Below are positions 18,330-26,524 of a DNA stretch of 64,000 nucleotides, piece by piece. Under the pieces are notes generated by a model, which had not been told where the DNA came from, made no database searches, and saw only the letters and a program-made list of their open reading frames with translations. The DNA lies in the NCBI RefSeq assembly GCF_039545095.1, contig NZ_BAABRS010000002.1:62001-126000 (forward strand), written 5' to 3'. The translations under genes were made by a program, and so were the position numbers. This DNA comes from Fodinibius salicampi. Its GTDB lineage: Bacteria; Bacteroidota; Rhodothermia; Balneolales; Balneolaceae. Within the stretch, counting starts at the first letter, position 1, and each line of letters begins with the position of its first letter.

Positions 18330-20564
18330 ATGAATATTAATGAGGAAATGAGATACTTCAGAATTTTTGGTGCATCGATAGTTTGGCTGGTGGTTTTTTC
18401 TTCGACCTTGTGGGCGCAGGATGTTGAAAAGCGTCCACAAATTGAAGCTCATCAGCTTAAGCCTTCAGAAGAGGTGGTTTTTGACGGAAAAGTTGAAGAG
18501 GCCTTTTGGAATACCATACGTCCTGCCACGAACTTTCTTCAGCAGGAGCCCAATGAAGGTGCCAAAGCTACCGAAAAGACAGAGGTGCGCGTTGCTTATG
18601 ATGAGGAGTACCTTTATTTGGGAGTAATTTTGTATGATAGCAACCCATCAAAAATTAAAGCGAATCAAAAACGCCGTGATGCCCGCATCGTAGCGGATGA
18701 ACGTTTTACCTGGATCTTTGATACGTTCAATGATCAGCGAAACGCTTACTTTTTAGAGGTTAACCCAAACGGACTTAAGACCGACGGACTGATAAATACG
18801 GGACAGGGAGGGGGCATAAATCTTAATTGGGATGGAATCTGGGAAGCTCGAACGGTTATTGGTGATTTCGGTTGGTCTGTCGAAATTAAAATACCTTTTC
18901 GAACTTTTAATTTTGATGTAGAAAGTGAGCGATGGGGTGCAAACTTTATGCGGGTTATTCGCCGGAAAAGTGAAACGGTGCTTTGGAGTGGCCATCGCCG
19001 TAATCAGGGAATAAGCCGTCCCCAAAATGCGGGAGTACTTACCGGACTGACGGGAATGTCTCAGGGCGTAGGCCTTGAGGTTGTTCCTTTTGGTATCATA
19101 AAGGGAACCGAGCAGAAGGATACGAATGGAGACAATACAAATAGTACTATTGATGGCGGATTGGATATCAATTATAGTATTACACCGAGCCTGAAAGCCT
19201 CAGTAACTTTTAACACCGATTTTGCTGAAGCAGAAGTGGATCAGCGTCAGGTTAACTTAACCCGATTCCCATTACGTTTCCCGGAGCAGCGAGATTTCTT
19301 TTTGGAGGGAAGTAATATATATGAGTTTGCACCCCGTAGTGGAGTAAACCCCTATTTTAGCCGTAGAATTGGTCTGCAGGATGGGAATCCCATTCCTATT
19401 ACCTATGGAGCACGCTTACTGGGTAATACAGGAGACTATAATTTAGCCATGTTACATGTACGTACAGGTGAAAGCGGAGAGGTCAACCCCGAAAATTTTT
19501 CTGTGGCCAGGGTGAAGCGTAATATTGGTTCAGAAAGTACGGTAGGAGTTATTTATACTCGTCGATCAACGCAAAATGCTTCGGACCTGTCTCCTGAGCT
19601 ACAGAACAGACATACGTTTGGAGGAGATTTGGAGTTGGGAACTTCCAGTTTTATGGGAAACAAAAACTTACAGTTTCAGGCATTCTTTGTATTTCACAAC
19701 TCGCCCTTTGCATCTATTGATACAACAAATATCTGGGATCGGTCATCCCGGGGAATACGCCTTAATTATCCCAACCAACCTTGGTCGGGTCATGTATCAT
19801 ACCGGGAATTTGGAAATGCTTTTGATCCGGCAGTTGGATTTACCCCACGTAATGCTTTTCGCCGATTACAGCCCTCCATAGGTTATGCTCCTCAATTCAG
19901 TAACAGTGATATTATTCAACAGATTGAATGGGGCATTCGATTTGAACACCTAACCGATCTTGACTTTAGCCTGCTTACACAGGACTTAACCTTCACTTTG
20001 TTTGACATCGAATTTATGAGTAATGATGGGCTGTCATTTAGTATTACGAGAAATTTCGAGCGACTGCAGAATCCCTTTGATATAAAAAGAGATGGATCCA
20101 TTATTATACCTGAACAGGAATATATAAACTGGTATACCGAAACGACGGTTGAAACAGCCTCTTATCGTAAAATTTCTGCAGAACTGAGTTTTGAGGCTGG
20201 TGGATTCTGGTCTGGTAACCGGAAAGAGTATGCTGCAGAGGTTACACTTCGACCCTATCCGGGAATTGAACTTTCTCCGGAATATATTAGAACGAATGTA
20301 AATCTTGCAGAGGGTAACTTTACGGCAGATTTGCTGCGATTCGAAGCAAATATTGATTTTACAACATCCCTTTTCTTAACCACAAACGTTCAATTCGATA
20401 ATCTCAGCAGCCGATTAGGTATGAATAATCGCCTGCGCTGGATTATTACACCAGGTTCAGACTTATATTTGGTGTATAATCAAAACTGGCTGGATGAGCT
20501 TTCCGGCTTGCGAACTATTGAACGGAGCGGTGCACTGAAGATAAGTTATACCCACCGGTTTTAA
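18330..20564 (+). CDS. DUF5916-type outer-membrane protein with CBM9-like N-domain
   Basis: A secreted protein of about 745 residues. A signal peptide ends at LWAQ. A carbohydrate-binding-module-9-like beta-sandwich follows, starting at PSEEVVFDGKVEEAFW and including YLGVILYDSNPSKI. The long C-terminal part is rich in alternating hydrophobic strands and ends in an aromatic residue (SYTHRF), as expected for an outer-membrane beta-barrel. This matches the DUF5916 family of Bacteroidota, whose function is not settled. The start at 18330 or 18348 is uncertain; a frame-open codon at 18306 is unlikely. It is convergent with the curli cluster. Confidence 0.8.
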   Translation: MNINEEMRYFRIFGASIVWLVVFSSTLWAQDVEKRPQIEAHQLKPSEEVVFDGKVEEAFWNTIRPATNFLQQEPNEGAKATEKTEVRVAYDEEYLYLGVILYDSNPSKIKANQKRRDARIVADERFTWIFDTFNDQRNAYFLEVNPNGLKTDGLINTGQGGGINLNWDGIWEARTVIGDFGWSVEIKIPFRTFNFDVESERWGANFMRVIRRKSETVLWSGHRRNQGISRPQNAGVLTGLTGMSQGVGLEVVPFGIIKGTEQKDTNGDNTNSTIDGGLDINYSITPSLKASVTFNTDFAEAEVDQRQVNLTRFPLRFPEQRDFFLEGSNIYEFAPRSGVNPYFSRRIGLQDGNPIPITYGARLLGNTGDYNLAMLHVRTGESGEVNPENFSVARVKRNIGSESTVGVIYTRRSTQNASDLSPELQNRHTFGGDLELGTSSFMGNKNLQFQAFFVFHNSPFASIDTTNIWDRSSRGIRLNYPNQPWSGHVSYREFGNAFDPAVGFTPRNAFRRLQPSIGYAPQFSNSDIIQQIEWGIRFEHLTDLDFSLLTQDLTFTLFDIEFMSNDGLSFSITRNFERLQNPFDIKRDGSIIIPEQEYINWYTETTVETASYRKISAELSFEAGGFWSGNRKEYAAEVTLRPYPGIELSPEYIRTNVNLAEGNFTADLLRFEANIDFTTSLFLTTNVQFDNLSSRLGMNNRLRWIITPGSDLYLVYNQNWLDELSGLRTIERSGALKISYTHRF

Positions 20565-20627
20565 ATGAGAGGCTATTCAGAATAGGGAATGAAGGAAATA
20601 AGCAGATATTTGTACATTAATATGCGC

Positions 20628-21380
20628 TTAATTTTGATTTATTTCGACCGTATTACCCTTTCCTGATTGTCGAATGGTTGCCTCATTATTGTTACCGATC
20701 TGCTCAATATTAACCCAATTTGAATCCCCATTCTGAACGGCATCAATGCTATTGTTTCTACCTGTTTGAGAGCTTTTAATCCAATTGTTATATCCAGTCT
20801 GCAGTGCGTTATTGATATTGGCTATATTGGTTAAGCCTTCAAAGGCAATATCCTGGTATGCTGCATTGGATGAACCGTTCTGGGTGACCATCAAAGAGTT
20901 ATAATATCCATTCAGAATATTTTGAACGGCTGTATTTTGATTTCCTATTGAGCAAATAACAAGATCTGAAAAGCTGTTGTTTAGAACAGAATGCCCCGCA
21001 TAATTTGAGTATCCAACCTGAGTAACTACTTGATCATTGAACGGGCTGTTCGCCTTTAGCTGTTTATATTCGTTATTCGAACCCATATCATTATAATAAT
21101 GCGACTTGAGGGTATCGGTTGTGTCTGTACGATCCTTTCCGGAAGCCACTTGACTGGTACCAATCAAGGTAAAGGCCTGTTTGCTTATCGAGAGGTTATT
21201 ATTGAAACCAATTGATCGTAAAGAAGGGGAGTTAACCTCAAAAGTGTCTGGTTTAGATATTACACCAAACGAAATTCCATTCTGGCTTCCTTCTTTATTA
21301 AAATTCAGAAAAATAAGGCTGCTGACAAGTAGAAAAGTCAGAAGCCCTGGAAGGCAATATTTTGTTAGGACTGTCTTCAC
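20628..21380 (-). CDS. Curlin-repeat protein, distal member of curli cluster
   Basis: A 250-residue secreted protein with an N-terminal hydrophobic signal segment (LPGLLTFLLVSSLIFLNF) and a GTG start at 21380. From about residue 110 it has degenerate curlin repeats of the form N-x-A-x3-Q-x-G-x2-N, for example IEQIGNNNEATIRQSGKGN near the end. The first 100 residues lack the repeats. It ends in INQN, like the two major curlins. It probably acts as a minor subunit or nucleator of the amyloid fibre. It is the last gene of the cluster, 47 bp after the Ig-like lipoprotein gene. Confidence 0.75.
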   Translation of the reverse strand: MKTVLTKYCLPGLLTFLLVSSLIFLNFNKEGSQNGISFGVISKPDTFEVNSPSLRSIGFNNNLSISKQAFTLIGTSQVASGKDRTDTTDTLKSHYYNDMGSNNEYKQLKANSPFNDQVVTQVGYSNYAGHSVLNNSFSDLVICSIGNQNTAVQNILNGYYNSLMVTQNGSSNAAYQDIAFEGLTNIANINNALQTGYNNWIKSSQTGRNNSIDAVQNGDSNWVNIEQIGNNNEATIRQSGKGNTVEINQN

Positions 21381-21427
21381 TAAATATGTTCTGATATTGT
21401 GATATTGCCTTTTTATTCCAAGGGCAA

Positions 21428-22051
21428 TTAGTTAGAAGTAAATGTCCCACTTACGGTCACAGAATCTATAGTGGCCTGCCGGACATACTTTTTAAATTCT
21501 GCAATATCTTTTTCTCCCGCAGCCAGGGTCGTATCACGTTCTTCCCAGGAGAAGGTCTCCCCAGAAGTATGTATGTCGAAGTAGACTTCATATTGGTTGA
21601 TATCGGTATCATCGCTGGTATTTTCTACTTCATATTGGACTTCAGCAAAAGTACTGTCATTATTTGAGGTTTCAGCCCATGTCGTTACCCGGGCTGAAAG
21701 ATACTTTTCCCCGTTTCCGCCTTCCGGATCTAAATAGATTTGGGCGGTTGCTGCCTTATTTTCACGAACCCGAACGCTTACACTTGAAGATTCGAAATCT
21801 GATTTTTGGGCGGACACAGAATACTGTCCGGTGGGGACTTCATTTAGTACAAAAGTGCCATCTTCATTAGTGGTAATGGAATTAGTAGCAGGATTGGTTG
21901 TTACATTGACTCCCCGGATCCCTTCCTCCGTTTCACTATTGAAAATCTGTCCCTCAATACTTCCGAACAATTCCGGGGAAATCGTTTCCTTGGAACAGCC
22001 CACAAAGATGATGATGCAAGTAATGAATGTCAGAAAATATTTAATACTCAT
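21428..22051 (-). CDS. Lipoprotein with carboxypeptidase-regulatory-like and Ig-like domains
   Basis: A 207-residue lipoprotein; lipobox IFVGC with the Cys at residue 19. Residues 30-110 form a carboxypeptidase regulatory-like beta-sandwich (GSIEGQIFNSETEEGIRGV, then EDGTFVLNEVPTGQYSV). Residues 115-207 look like a second beta-sandwich resembling FxLYD/Ig-like domains (AEVQYEVENTSD, then LAAGEKDIAEF). It is embedded between two curlin-repeat genes in tight spacing, so a role in fibre assembly, anchoring or chaperoning is likely. CsgC and CsgH of other curli systems are also small Ig-like proteins, but sequence similarity to them is not visible. Confidence 0.7.
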   Translation of the reverse strand: MSIKYFLTFITCIIIFVGCSKETISPELFGSIEGQIFNSETEEGIRGVNVTTNPATNSITTNEDGTFVLNEVPTGQYSVSAQKSDFESSSVSVRVRENKAATAQIYLDPEGGNGEKYLSARVTTWAETSNNDSTFAEVQYEVENTSDDTDINQYEVYFDIHTSGETFSWEERDTTLAAGEKDIAEFKKYVRQATIDSVTVSGTFTSN

Positions 22052-22074
22052 AAAACAGAAAGGTAAAGTGTTTT

Positions 22075-22635
22075 TTAATTGTTTCTTATTATAATCGGAA
22101 GATTGCGTCGGGTTGATCGGATATTAAATGCCGGCGTAGTACTGTTTTGAGGCGTAAGGCTAAAGGTGTTGCCCGACTGACTGGCATTATATTTTATGTC
22201 ATTTCCTTGAAACAGAAATAATGCTCCGCGATTTTGGCCCTGCTGCAGAAATTCGAGGGCATTATTATTTCCTTCCATGTTAATAATCGAAAGCAAAGAA
22301 CTCCCTTGCTGTGTGGATTTGGCATAGTTATTATTGCCCAGCATGTTGATAATGCCCGTATTGCCACTGCCGTATTGTTCAAGGATAGCTTCATTGCCAC
22401 TTCCCTCCTGATTGATAATTGCCCGGTTATTATTACTGAAGTCTAAATCCGACTCGTTAAGTACATCCAATAACCCAAAAGCATATTTGAAGCTAAACTC
22501 TTTGACGGCACTGTTATGTTCAATGCCAGGATTTTCAACCTGGTTGACAAATGCTTCACTGTCCTGGGCCAGCATAGAAACAGGCCCGAAAAGGCAAAAT
22601 GTGATTAGAATCAGTAGTAGTTTGTAAATTTTCAT
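22075..22635 (-). CDS. CsgB-like curlin-repeat protein with basic C-terminus
   Basis: A 186-residue secreted protein: signal peptide ending at LAQ, a linker, then about five curlin-type repeats from residue 66 (NNRAIINQEGSGNEAILEQ and onward). Unlike the other curlin proteins here it ends in a non-repeat tail containing arginines (STRRNLPIIIRNN). In E. coli the nucleator CsgB also has a charged C-terminal repeat needed for cell attachment, so a nucleator role is a reasonable inference. GGAGG lies 5 bases before the ATG. It follows csgG by 40 bp. Confidence 0.78.
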   Translation of the reverse strand: MKIYKLLLILITFCLFGPVSMLAQDSEAFVNQVENPGIEHNSAVKEFSFKYAFGLLDVLNESDLDFSNNNRAIINQEGSGNEAILEQYGSGNTGIINMLGNNNYAKSTQQGSSLLSIINMEGNNNALEFLQQGQNRGALFLFQGNDIKYNASQSGNTFSLTPQNSTTPAFNIRSTRRNLPIIIRNN

Positions 22636-22675
22636 AATAACCTCCGTGTAATTTGATTAGACAGTTCCACAAAAA

Positions 22676-24028
22676 TCATAATCCAATGGAAACGCCTGTG
22701 GATATATTCCACTGTTGATCGTGTATTGACCCCCGGGTGACTCCATCAATACCGTCCTGAATCAGGTAGCGATAATTAAATCCGATGCGGAGCCCAAGAT
22801 TTTCAGAAAGCCGGTAATCCAGCCCCGCTTCGGCGTTTACCGAAGGAAAGAATGTGTTGTTCGTAAAGTCTGGCTGCTGGTCGTACATTAAGATGCCACC
22901 ACCCAGACCAATATAAGGTGAAAGCGTAAATTCCGGTGTTAAATACTTATTGAAACTAAAGTCGATATTTGTATAAGGTTCTGAGAAAACATCCTGTGCA
23001 CCTAATTGAGACCGGTGACCGCTCAGTTTAAGCGAATTGGAGGAACCAAAGAAATATTCGCTCTGCAGGGCAATTCCACCTGCCTTTTTAGATATCGGAT
23101 AGCTTCCGATATGGCTTCCAAAAATTAGGTTAGTGGACAGGTTGAGTCCGGAACGCAGATTACTATTTTCAGTCATGCCGAAATAATTAGTTTCTGCCCT
23201 TTGTTTCCATTCCTTCACTTGTTCAAAATTCTCTTTATACTGCGCGTATTCAGAGCTATCCTGTGGACTCCATAACCCATCTTCTACTCCTTCCACAATC
23301 AGTGTTTTAACCGCTTCGTCAATAGCTTCGGTTACTGCCATTACGGGAGGCTCGTTATAGGTAAAGCCAGCCTCGGCTTCCAGCAGGCGATTGGTATCCA
23401 CATAGCGAAATGCCCCGCTTTCGAGCTGCTGGGAGATAACGGATTTGGTAGTATGAACGGTTTTCATAATACGCCCTGTCTGGGTTGAAACAGCTCTCAG
23501 ATAAATTGTTACCTGATCCTTGCGGAACTGCCCGGAACCGCCCGTTCCTAAAAATCGAACGCCGCCACCCCCAGTAATGACGTTAGTATCGTAGCCGATG
23601 ATGCCGCCCTCAAGCAGTACACCACCAAAGAGCAGGGGAGGGAGCTGCCCGCTTTGGTTGTTCTGCTGTCGTGTTTTGCTGATAATTTCGCGTTCATTGA
23701 GCAGGTTCGAAATACCTTCACGTTCAATAGGGGTAAACCATCCTGAATCTTCCATTGATTTTATGAGGATGGAAGTAGCTCCCTGTGTTACAGCGGTCGA
23801 CCAGCTTGCTCCGCGATTAGAGGGTTTATACTGTCCTGTTTGGTCCCGGAATCGATAGACAGCCGCCACCACCTTATCCTGCGGGGCCGGCATATTGGTA
23901 AGAGATTCATGTACTTTGCTGTTTATTCCCGGTTTAACGCGCTCGGTTTCCAGCGGTTGAAGAGAAGAGGCACATCCAGCCGTTAATAGCAAGCAAAACA
24001 GTAGAAATATGGATACTTTTTTATGCAT
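22676..24028 (-). CDS. csgG: CsgG-family curli secretion lipoprotein with C-terminal beta-barrel
   Basis: Outer-membrane export channel for curli subunits. I place the start at 24028 (MHKKVSIFLLF) because the upstream frame runs into a terminator stem; ATG 24046 is possible. The lipobox is LLTAGC. The CsgG domain (about residues 25-275) shows DKVVAAVYRFRDQTGQYKP, GGWFTPIERE-type and LLEGGIIGYDTNV features. A further 170 residues follow a Lys/Glu-rich helix and look like an eight-stranded barrel (YIGLGGGILMYD, LGLRIGFNYRYL). E. coli CsgG has about 277 residues, so this is a fusion. The barrel's role is unknown. Confidence 0.9.
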   Translation of the reverse strand: MHKKVSIFLLFCLLLTAGCASSLQPLETERVKPGINSKVHESLTNMPAPQDKVVAAVYRFRDQTGQYKPSNRGASWSTAVTQGATSILIKSMEDSGWFTPIEREGISNLLNEREIISKTRQQNNQSGQLPPLLFGGVLLEGGIIGYDTNVITGGGGVRFLGTGGSGQFRKDQVTIYLRAVSTQTGRIMKTVHTTKSVISQQLESGAFRYVDTNRLLEAEAGFTYNEPPVMAVTEAIDEAVKTLIVEGVEDGLWSPQDSSEYAQYKENFEQVKEWKQRAETNYFGMTENSNLRSGLNLSTNLIFGSHIGSYPISKKAGGIALQSEYFFGSSNSLKLSGHRSQLGAQDVFSEPYTNIDFSFNKYLTPEFTLSPYIGLGGGILMYDQQPDFTNNTFFPSVNAEAGLDYRLSENLGLRIGFNYRYLIQDGIDGVTRGSIHDQQWNISTGVSIGL

Positions 24029-24065
24029 CAAAAGGCAGCCGTTCATTACGGTTAGGTTAAAGTGT

Positions 24066-24108
24066 ATAAAAAGAAAAACCGCGGGAGGCAGGTTCAAGCC
24101 TCCCCGGT
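24066..24108 (-). terminator. Terminator/attenuator between curlin and csgG genes
   Basis: Stem ACCG-C-GGGAGGC paired with GCCTCCC-CGGT (24078-24108, one bulge), followed in the minus sense by a T-rich run. It lies just after the 300-residue curlin stop and before csgG. It should give more curlin than CsgG transcript. Confidence 0.7.
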
Positions 24109-24120
24109 CAGAAACCTCAT

Positions 24121-25020
24121 TTAGTTTTGTGTAACCGTTGCGGTATTAGCGGCACCAATTTGGTCAACGGTAGCAATGTTGTTATCCGAATATTGGTAAA
24201 TAGAAGCATCACTGTCTTGAGACAACATGTTATTACCAACGCCTTGATAGATAATCGCATTATTTAAGTCTCCATCCTGTAATATGTAACCGGTATTATT
24301 AAATGCAGACCCCCCGTTAATACCTTGGTGTATACGCACACCATCGCCATTAGTACCATTACTATCACCATTTTGAATAATAGTACCCGTGTTATTATCA
24401 GCCGTTCCTGCTCCTGAACCGGGCCCGGCGAGTGATAATTTTGATCCTTGCAAGATGGTAGTTGACGAATTATTATTCCCATTTTGGGTTAGCGAAGCAA
24501 CATTATCCAAAGAGAATGATTGTGCCTGAACACCTTGATAGATTATACCTGTGTTTCCTGCTCCAGCTTGATTTATAGTTGCATTTCCTCCCTCGGTTGT
24601 ACCTAAAAGACCCTGACGAATCTGAGCGGTATTTCCTTGTTGTTTTTGCTCTACTGAAGCATTTGCTGAAATAGCAGTACCGCCTTGATATACTCCCTGT
24701 AGGATGGCAGCATAACCACTAGTTCCGGATTGATTTATTGAACTTGTAGAATTAATAGCAGTACCGGCATCACCCTGAATAATGAATGCTTCAAAATTAC
24801 CGTTTTGAGTGACTGTCGCTTCGTTATTTTCTGCTAATGCTTTAGGACTTGAACCATATTTTTGAGTCCCTTGATATACTGATGCATTGTTGCTACCCAC
24901 TTGGGTTACTATTGCTTCATTGTTATCCCCAATTTGTTCAGTTTCAGCATTGTTTTGTGCATGCGTTATGCTCGCAGTGAGTATAACGGCCATTGCAAGT
25001 ATAATTATCTTTTTCATCAT
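24121..25020 (-). CDS. Curlin-repeat protein, candidate major fibre subunit
   Basis: A 299-residue secreted protein: signal peptide ending at THAQ, then about twelve Asn/Gln/Gly-rich repeats built on N-x-A-x-V-x-Q-x-G-x2-N, from NNEAIVTQVGSNN to the C-terminal NTATVTQN. This is the curlin repeat that stacks into the cross-beta solenoid of CsgA-type amyloid. Repeat spacing is irregular because of Gly/Ser/Thr-rich inserts of 5-20 residues, and the protein is twice as long as E. coli CsgA. It is flanked on both sides by terminators and may be expressed strongly on its own. Confidence 0.85.
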   Translation of the reverse strand: MMKKIIILAMAVILTASITHAQNNAETEQIGDNNEAIVTQVGSNNASVYQGTQKYGSSPKALAENNEATVTQNGNFEAFIIQGDAGTAINSTSSINQSGTSGYAAILQGVYQGGTAISANASVEQKQQGNTAQIRQGLLGTTEGGNATINQAGAGNTGIIYQGVQAQSFSLDNVASLTQNGNNNSSTTILQGSKLSLAGPGSGAGTADNNTGTIIQNGDSNGTNGDGVRIHQGINGGSAFNNTGYILQDGDLNNAIIYQGVGNNMLSQDSDASIYQYSDNNIATVDQIGAANTATVTQN

Positions 25021-25086
25021 CAATGTGACTAAAATTTTATCATTGAATATTTACTGATATGAGGTTTTTTAATTATTACATCATAT

Positions 25087-25121
25087 CAAAAAAAGAAAGC
25101 ATCCCGTTCAAGGGATGCTTT
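25087..25121 (-). terminator. Terminator after upstream curlin gene
   Basis: A perfect hairpin GAAAGCATCCC-(6 nt)-GGGATGCTTTC at 25094-25121, followed in the minus sense by seven T. It sits 14 bp after the stop of the 202-residue curlin. Confidence 0.85.
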
Positions 25122-25134
25122 CAAAACAGAATGA

Positions 25135-25743
25135 TTAGTTAGATTGCGTGATATTAGCAGTATTACTGTTACCGATTTGATCTACGTCAGCAAATTGACC
25201 ACTACCGGTTTGTCCAACATTAGCGTAATTGTGATCTCCATCCTGAAGGATAAGAGCATCACTATTGAAGGTATTTGCATTAACACCCTGTCCCACAGTA
25301 GCGTGGTTGCGGTAGCCATCCTGAATTACCTCGAGTAAATTATTCTCGGCATAGGCACCAACAGCTTGTCCGGGATTTGTAAAGTTTTGTGTACCCGATT
25401 GCTGGATGATAGCCTCGTTGTTTTGGGAGTTTCCTCCGTCATAGCCTTGGCTAACTAGGGCTGCATTCCAAGAACCACTCTGTTCAATCGTTGCATCGTT
25501 GTCATCGGCATGTCCAGATCCTACAGCAATGGTAGAGAATGGACCTGTGGGACTAGTTGTTCTTATTGCAAAGTCAGTGGTATTCTCACCTTGACCAACG
25601 GTAGCTTGGTTATTGTCACCGACCTGATCGATGCTGGCCTCGTTGCCAGTATTTACCTGATCGATATTGGCATCGTTGTTTTGACCGAAGGCCAAGCCTG
25701 CAGTCAAAAATAATGCAAATGTAAGTGTCATTAGCTTCTTCAT
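25135..25743 (-). CDS. Curlin-repeat protein, second candidate major subunit
   Basis: A 202-residue secreted curlin: signal peptide ending at AFGQ, then about eight repeats (NNDANIDQ, NEASIDQVGDNNQATVGQ and so on to NTANITQSN). A 30-residue non-repeat insert lies near residue 55. It is separated by a terminator from the larger curlin that follows. The ATG has AGGATAAC upstream. A 22-bp perfect palindrome lies 63-84 bp upstream of the start and may be a regulatory site. Its length is closest to canonical CsgA. Confidence 0.87.
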   Translation of the reverse strand: MKKLMTLTFALFLTAGLAFGQNNDANIDQVNTGNEASIDQVGDNNQATVGQGENTTDFAIRTTSPTGPFSTIAVGSGHADDNDATIEQSGSWNAALVSQGYDGGNSQNNEAIIQQSGTQNFTNPGQAVGAYAENNLLEVIQDGYRNHATVGQGVNANTFNSDALILQDGDHNYANVGQTGSGQFADVDQIGNSNTANITQSN

Positions 25744-25805
25744 AGTAGTTATCCTCTTGTTTTATTTGAGTTAGCTTGATTAAGCTATTCCGATTATTCG
25801 GATGT

Positions 25806-25827
25806 GATTTGGAAATATTTCCAAATC
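25806..25827. promoter_or_regulatory. 22-bp perfect palindrome upstream of curlin genes
   Basis: Arms GATTTGGAAAT and ATTTCCAAATC abut with no spacer. The site is 63-84 bp upstream of the first curlin start codon, a fit place for a dimeric regulator. No regulator gene is adjacent and the binding protein is unknown. Confidence 0.5.
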
Positions 25828-25920
25828 AAGAAGGAGTGAAACAATGAAGAGAGCTAACCGTTGAACAACTATCGAAGAGTTTGTACCTTATTTAATTAAG
25901 GATATTCAACGGGTGGCGTC

Positions 25921-25962
25921 AGAAGTTTCCCTAACTTCTGCTGGCAGTAATTGTCAGCAGAA
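25921..25962. other. Pair of hairpins in the csgF-curlin gap
   Basis: AGAAGTT/AACTTCT (25921-25939) and an 11-bp stem starting TTCTGCTG and ending CAGCAGAA (25936-25962) overlap and could be alternative folds. They lie about 90 nt after the csgF stop. Neither is followed by a T-run in the minus sense, so a simple terminator is doubtful. The rest of the 308-bp gap holds only the palindrome listed separately. Confidence 0.4.
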
Positions 25963-26051
25963 CGTTCTCTGGCGCTGCCCTCTTTTTTTGTCTCATCTCC
26001 TATATTCTTAGTGCAATTTTGTGTTTTAATTTATTGCTTCTCATTACTAAA

Positions 26052-26498
26052 CTAATTATTTCCCGAAAATCCTGTCGGTATGGTAATACTTGTTGATTCC
26101 CCGGAAAGAATATTTTGAATATCAATGCTTACGCCATCGGGGCCTGGATTGACATTTATGTTAAACTCTCCGAATTCATATGTGTTTTGTTCATCAAGAT
26201 TGATGTTATCTTCCCCAAATCGATCCCCGATAATTTGCCGAGTCAGCTGTGATAAAACCTGCCGCTGCAGCGATTGTTCAAAATTCGCCAAGGGATCCCG
26301 GTTGAAACCCGAACGTCCGCCCTGAAATTTGTTCTGCTGGTTAGCGGAATTCATCAACCAGCTGTAGTTAGCATATGTCCCGCCAAAGGCCGGGTTTTTG
26401 GGCTGGTATACAAAGTCCTGGGCGGCAGCCGAAAGCGATAAGCCCAATATCATAATGCCCGAAAGAATAAATGCGAATATTAATTTTTTGCTGTTCAT
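26052..26498 (-). CDS. csgF: CsgF curli assembly protein
   Basis: A periplasm-exported 148-residue protein that binds the CsgG pore and couples secretion to nucleation. The signal peptide ends at AAAQ. The mature N-terminus DFVYQPKNPAFGG matches the CsgF pore-binding peptide (aromatic, then NPxFGG), and NSANQQNKF follows as in the E. coli protein. The C-terminal half is a mixed segment ending in a Gly/Asn tail. It lies 26 bp after the LysM-CsgE gene and 308 bp before the first curlin. Confidence 0.92.
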   Translation of the reverse strand: MNSKKLIFAFILSGIMILGLSLSAAAQDFVYQPKNPAFGGTYANYSWLMNSANQQNKFQGGRSGFNRDPLANFEQSLQRQVLSQLTRQIIGDRFGEDNINLDEQNTYEFGEFNINVNPGPDGVSIDIQNILSGESTSITIPTGFSGNN

Positions 26499-26524
26499 AG
26501 TCTTATTTCTTCATTTTCTTTGTA

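Noticed and set aside
24029-24097. N-terminal extension of csgG to 24097
   Set aside because: The extended frame runs through the terminator stem, and a clean lipoprotein signal starts at 24028.
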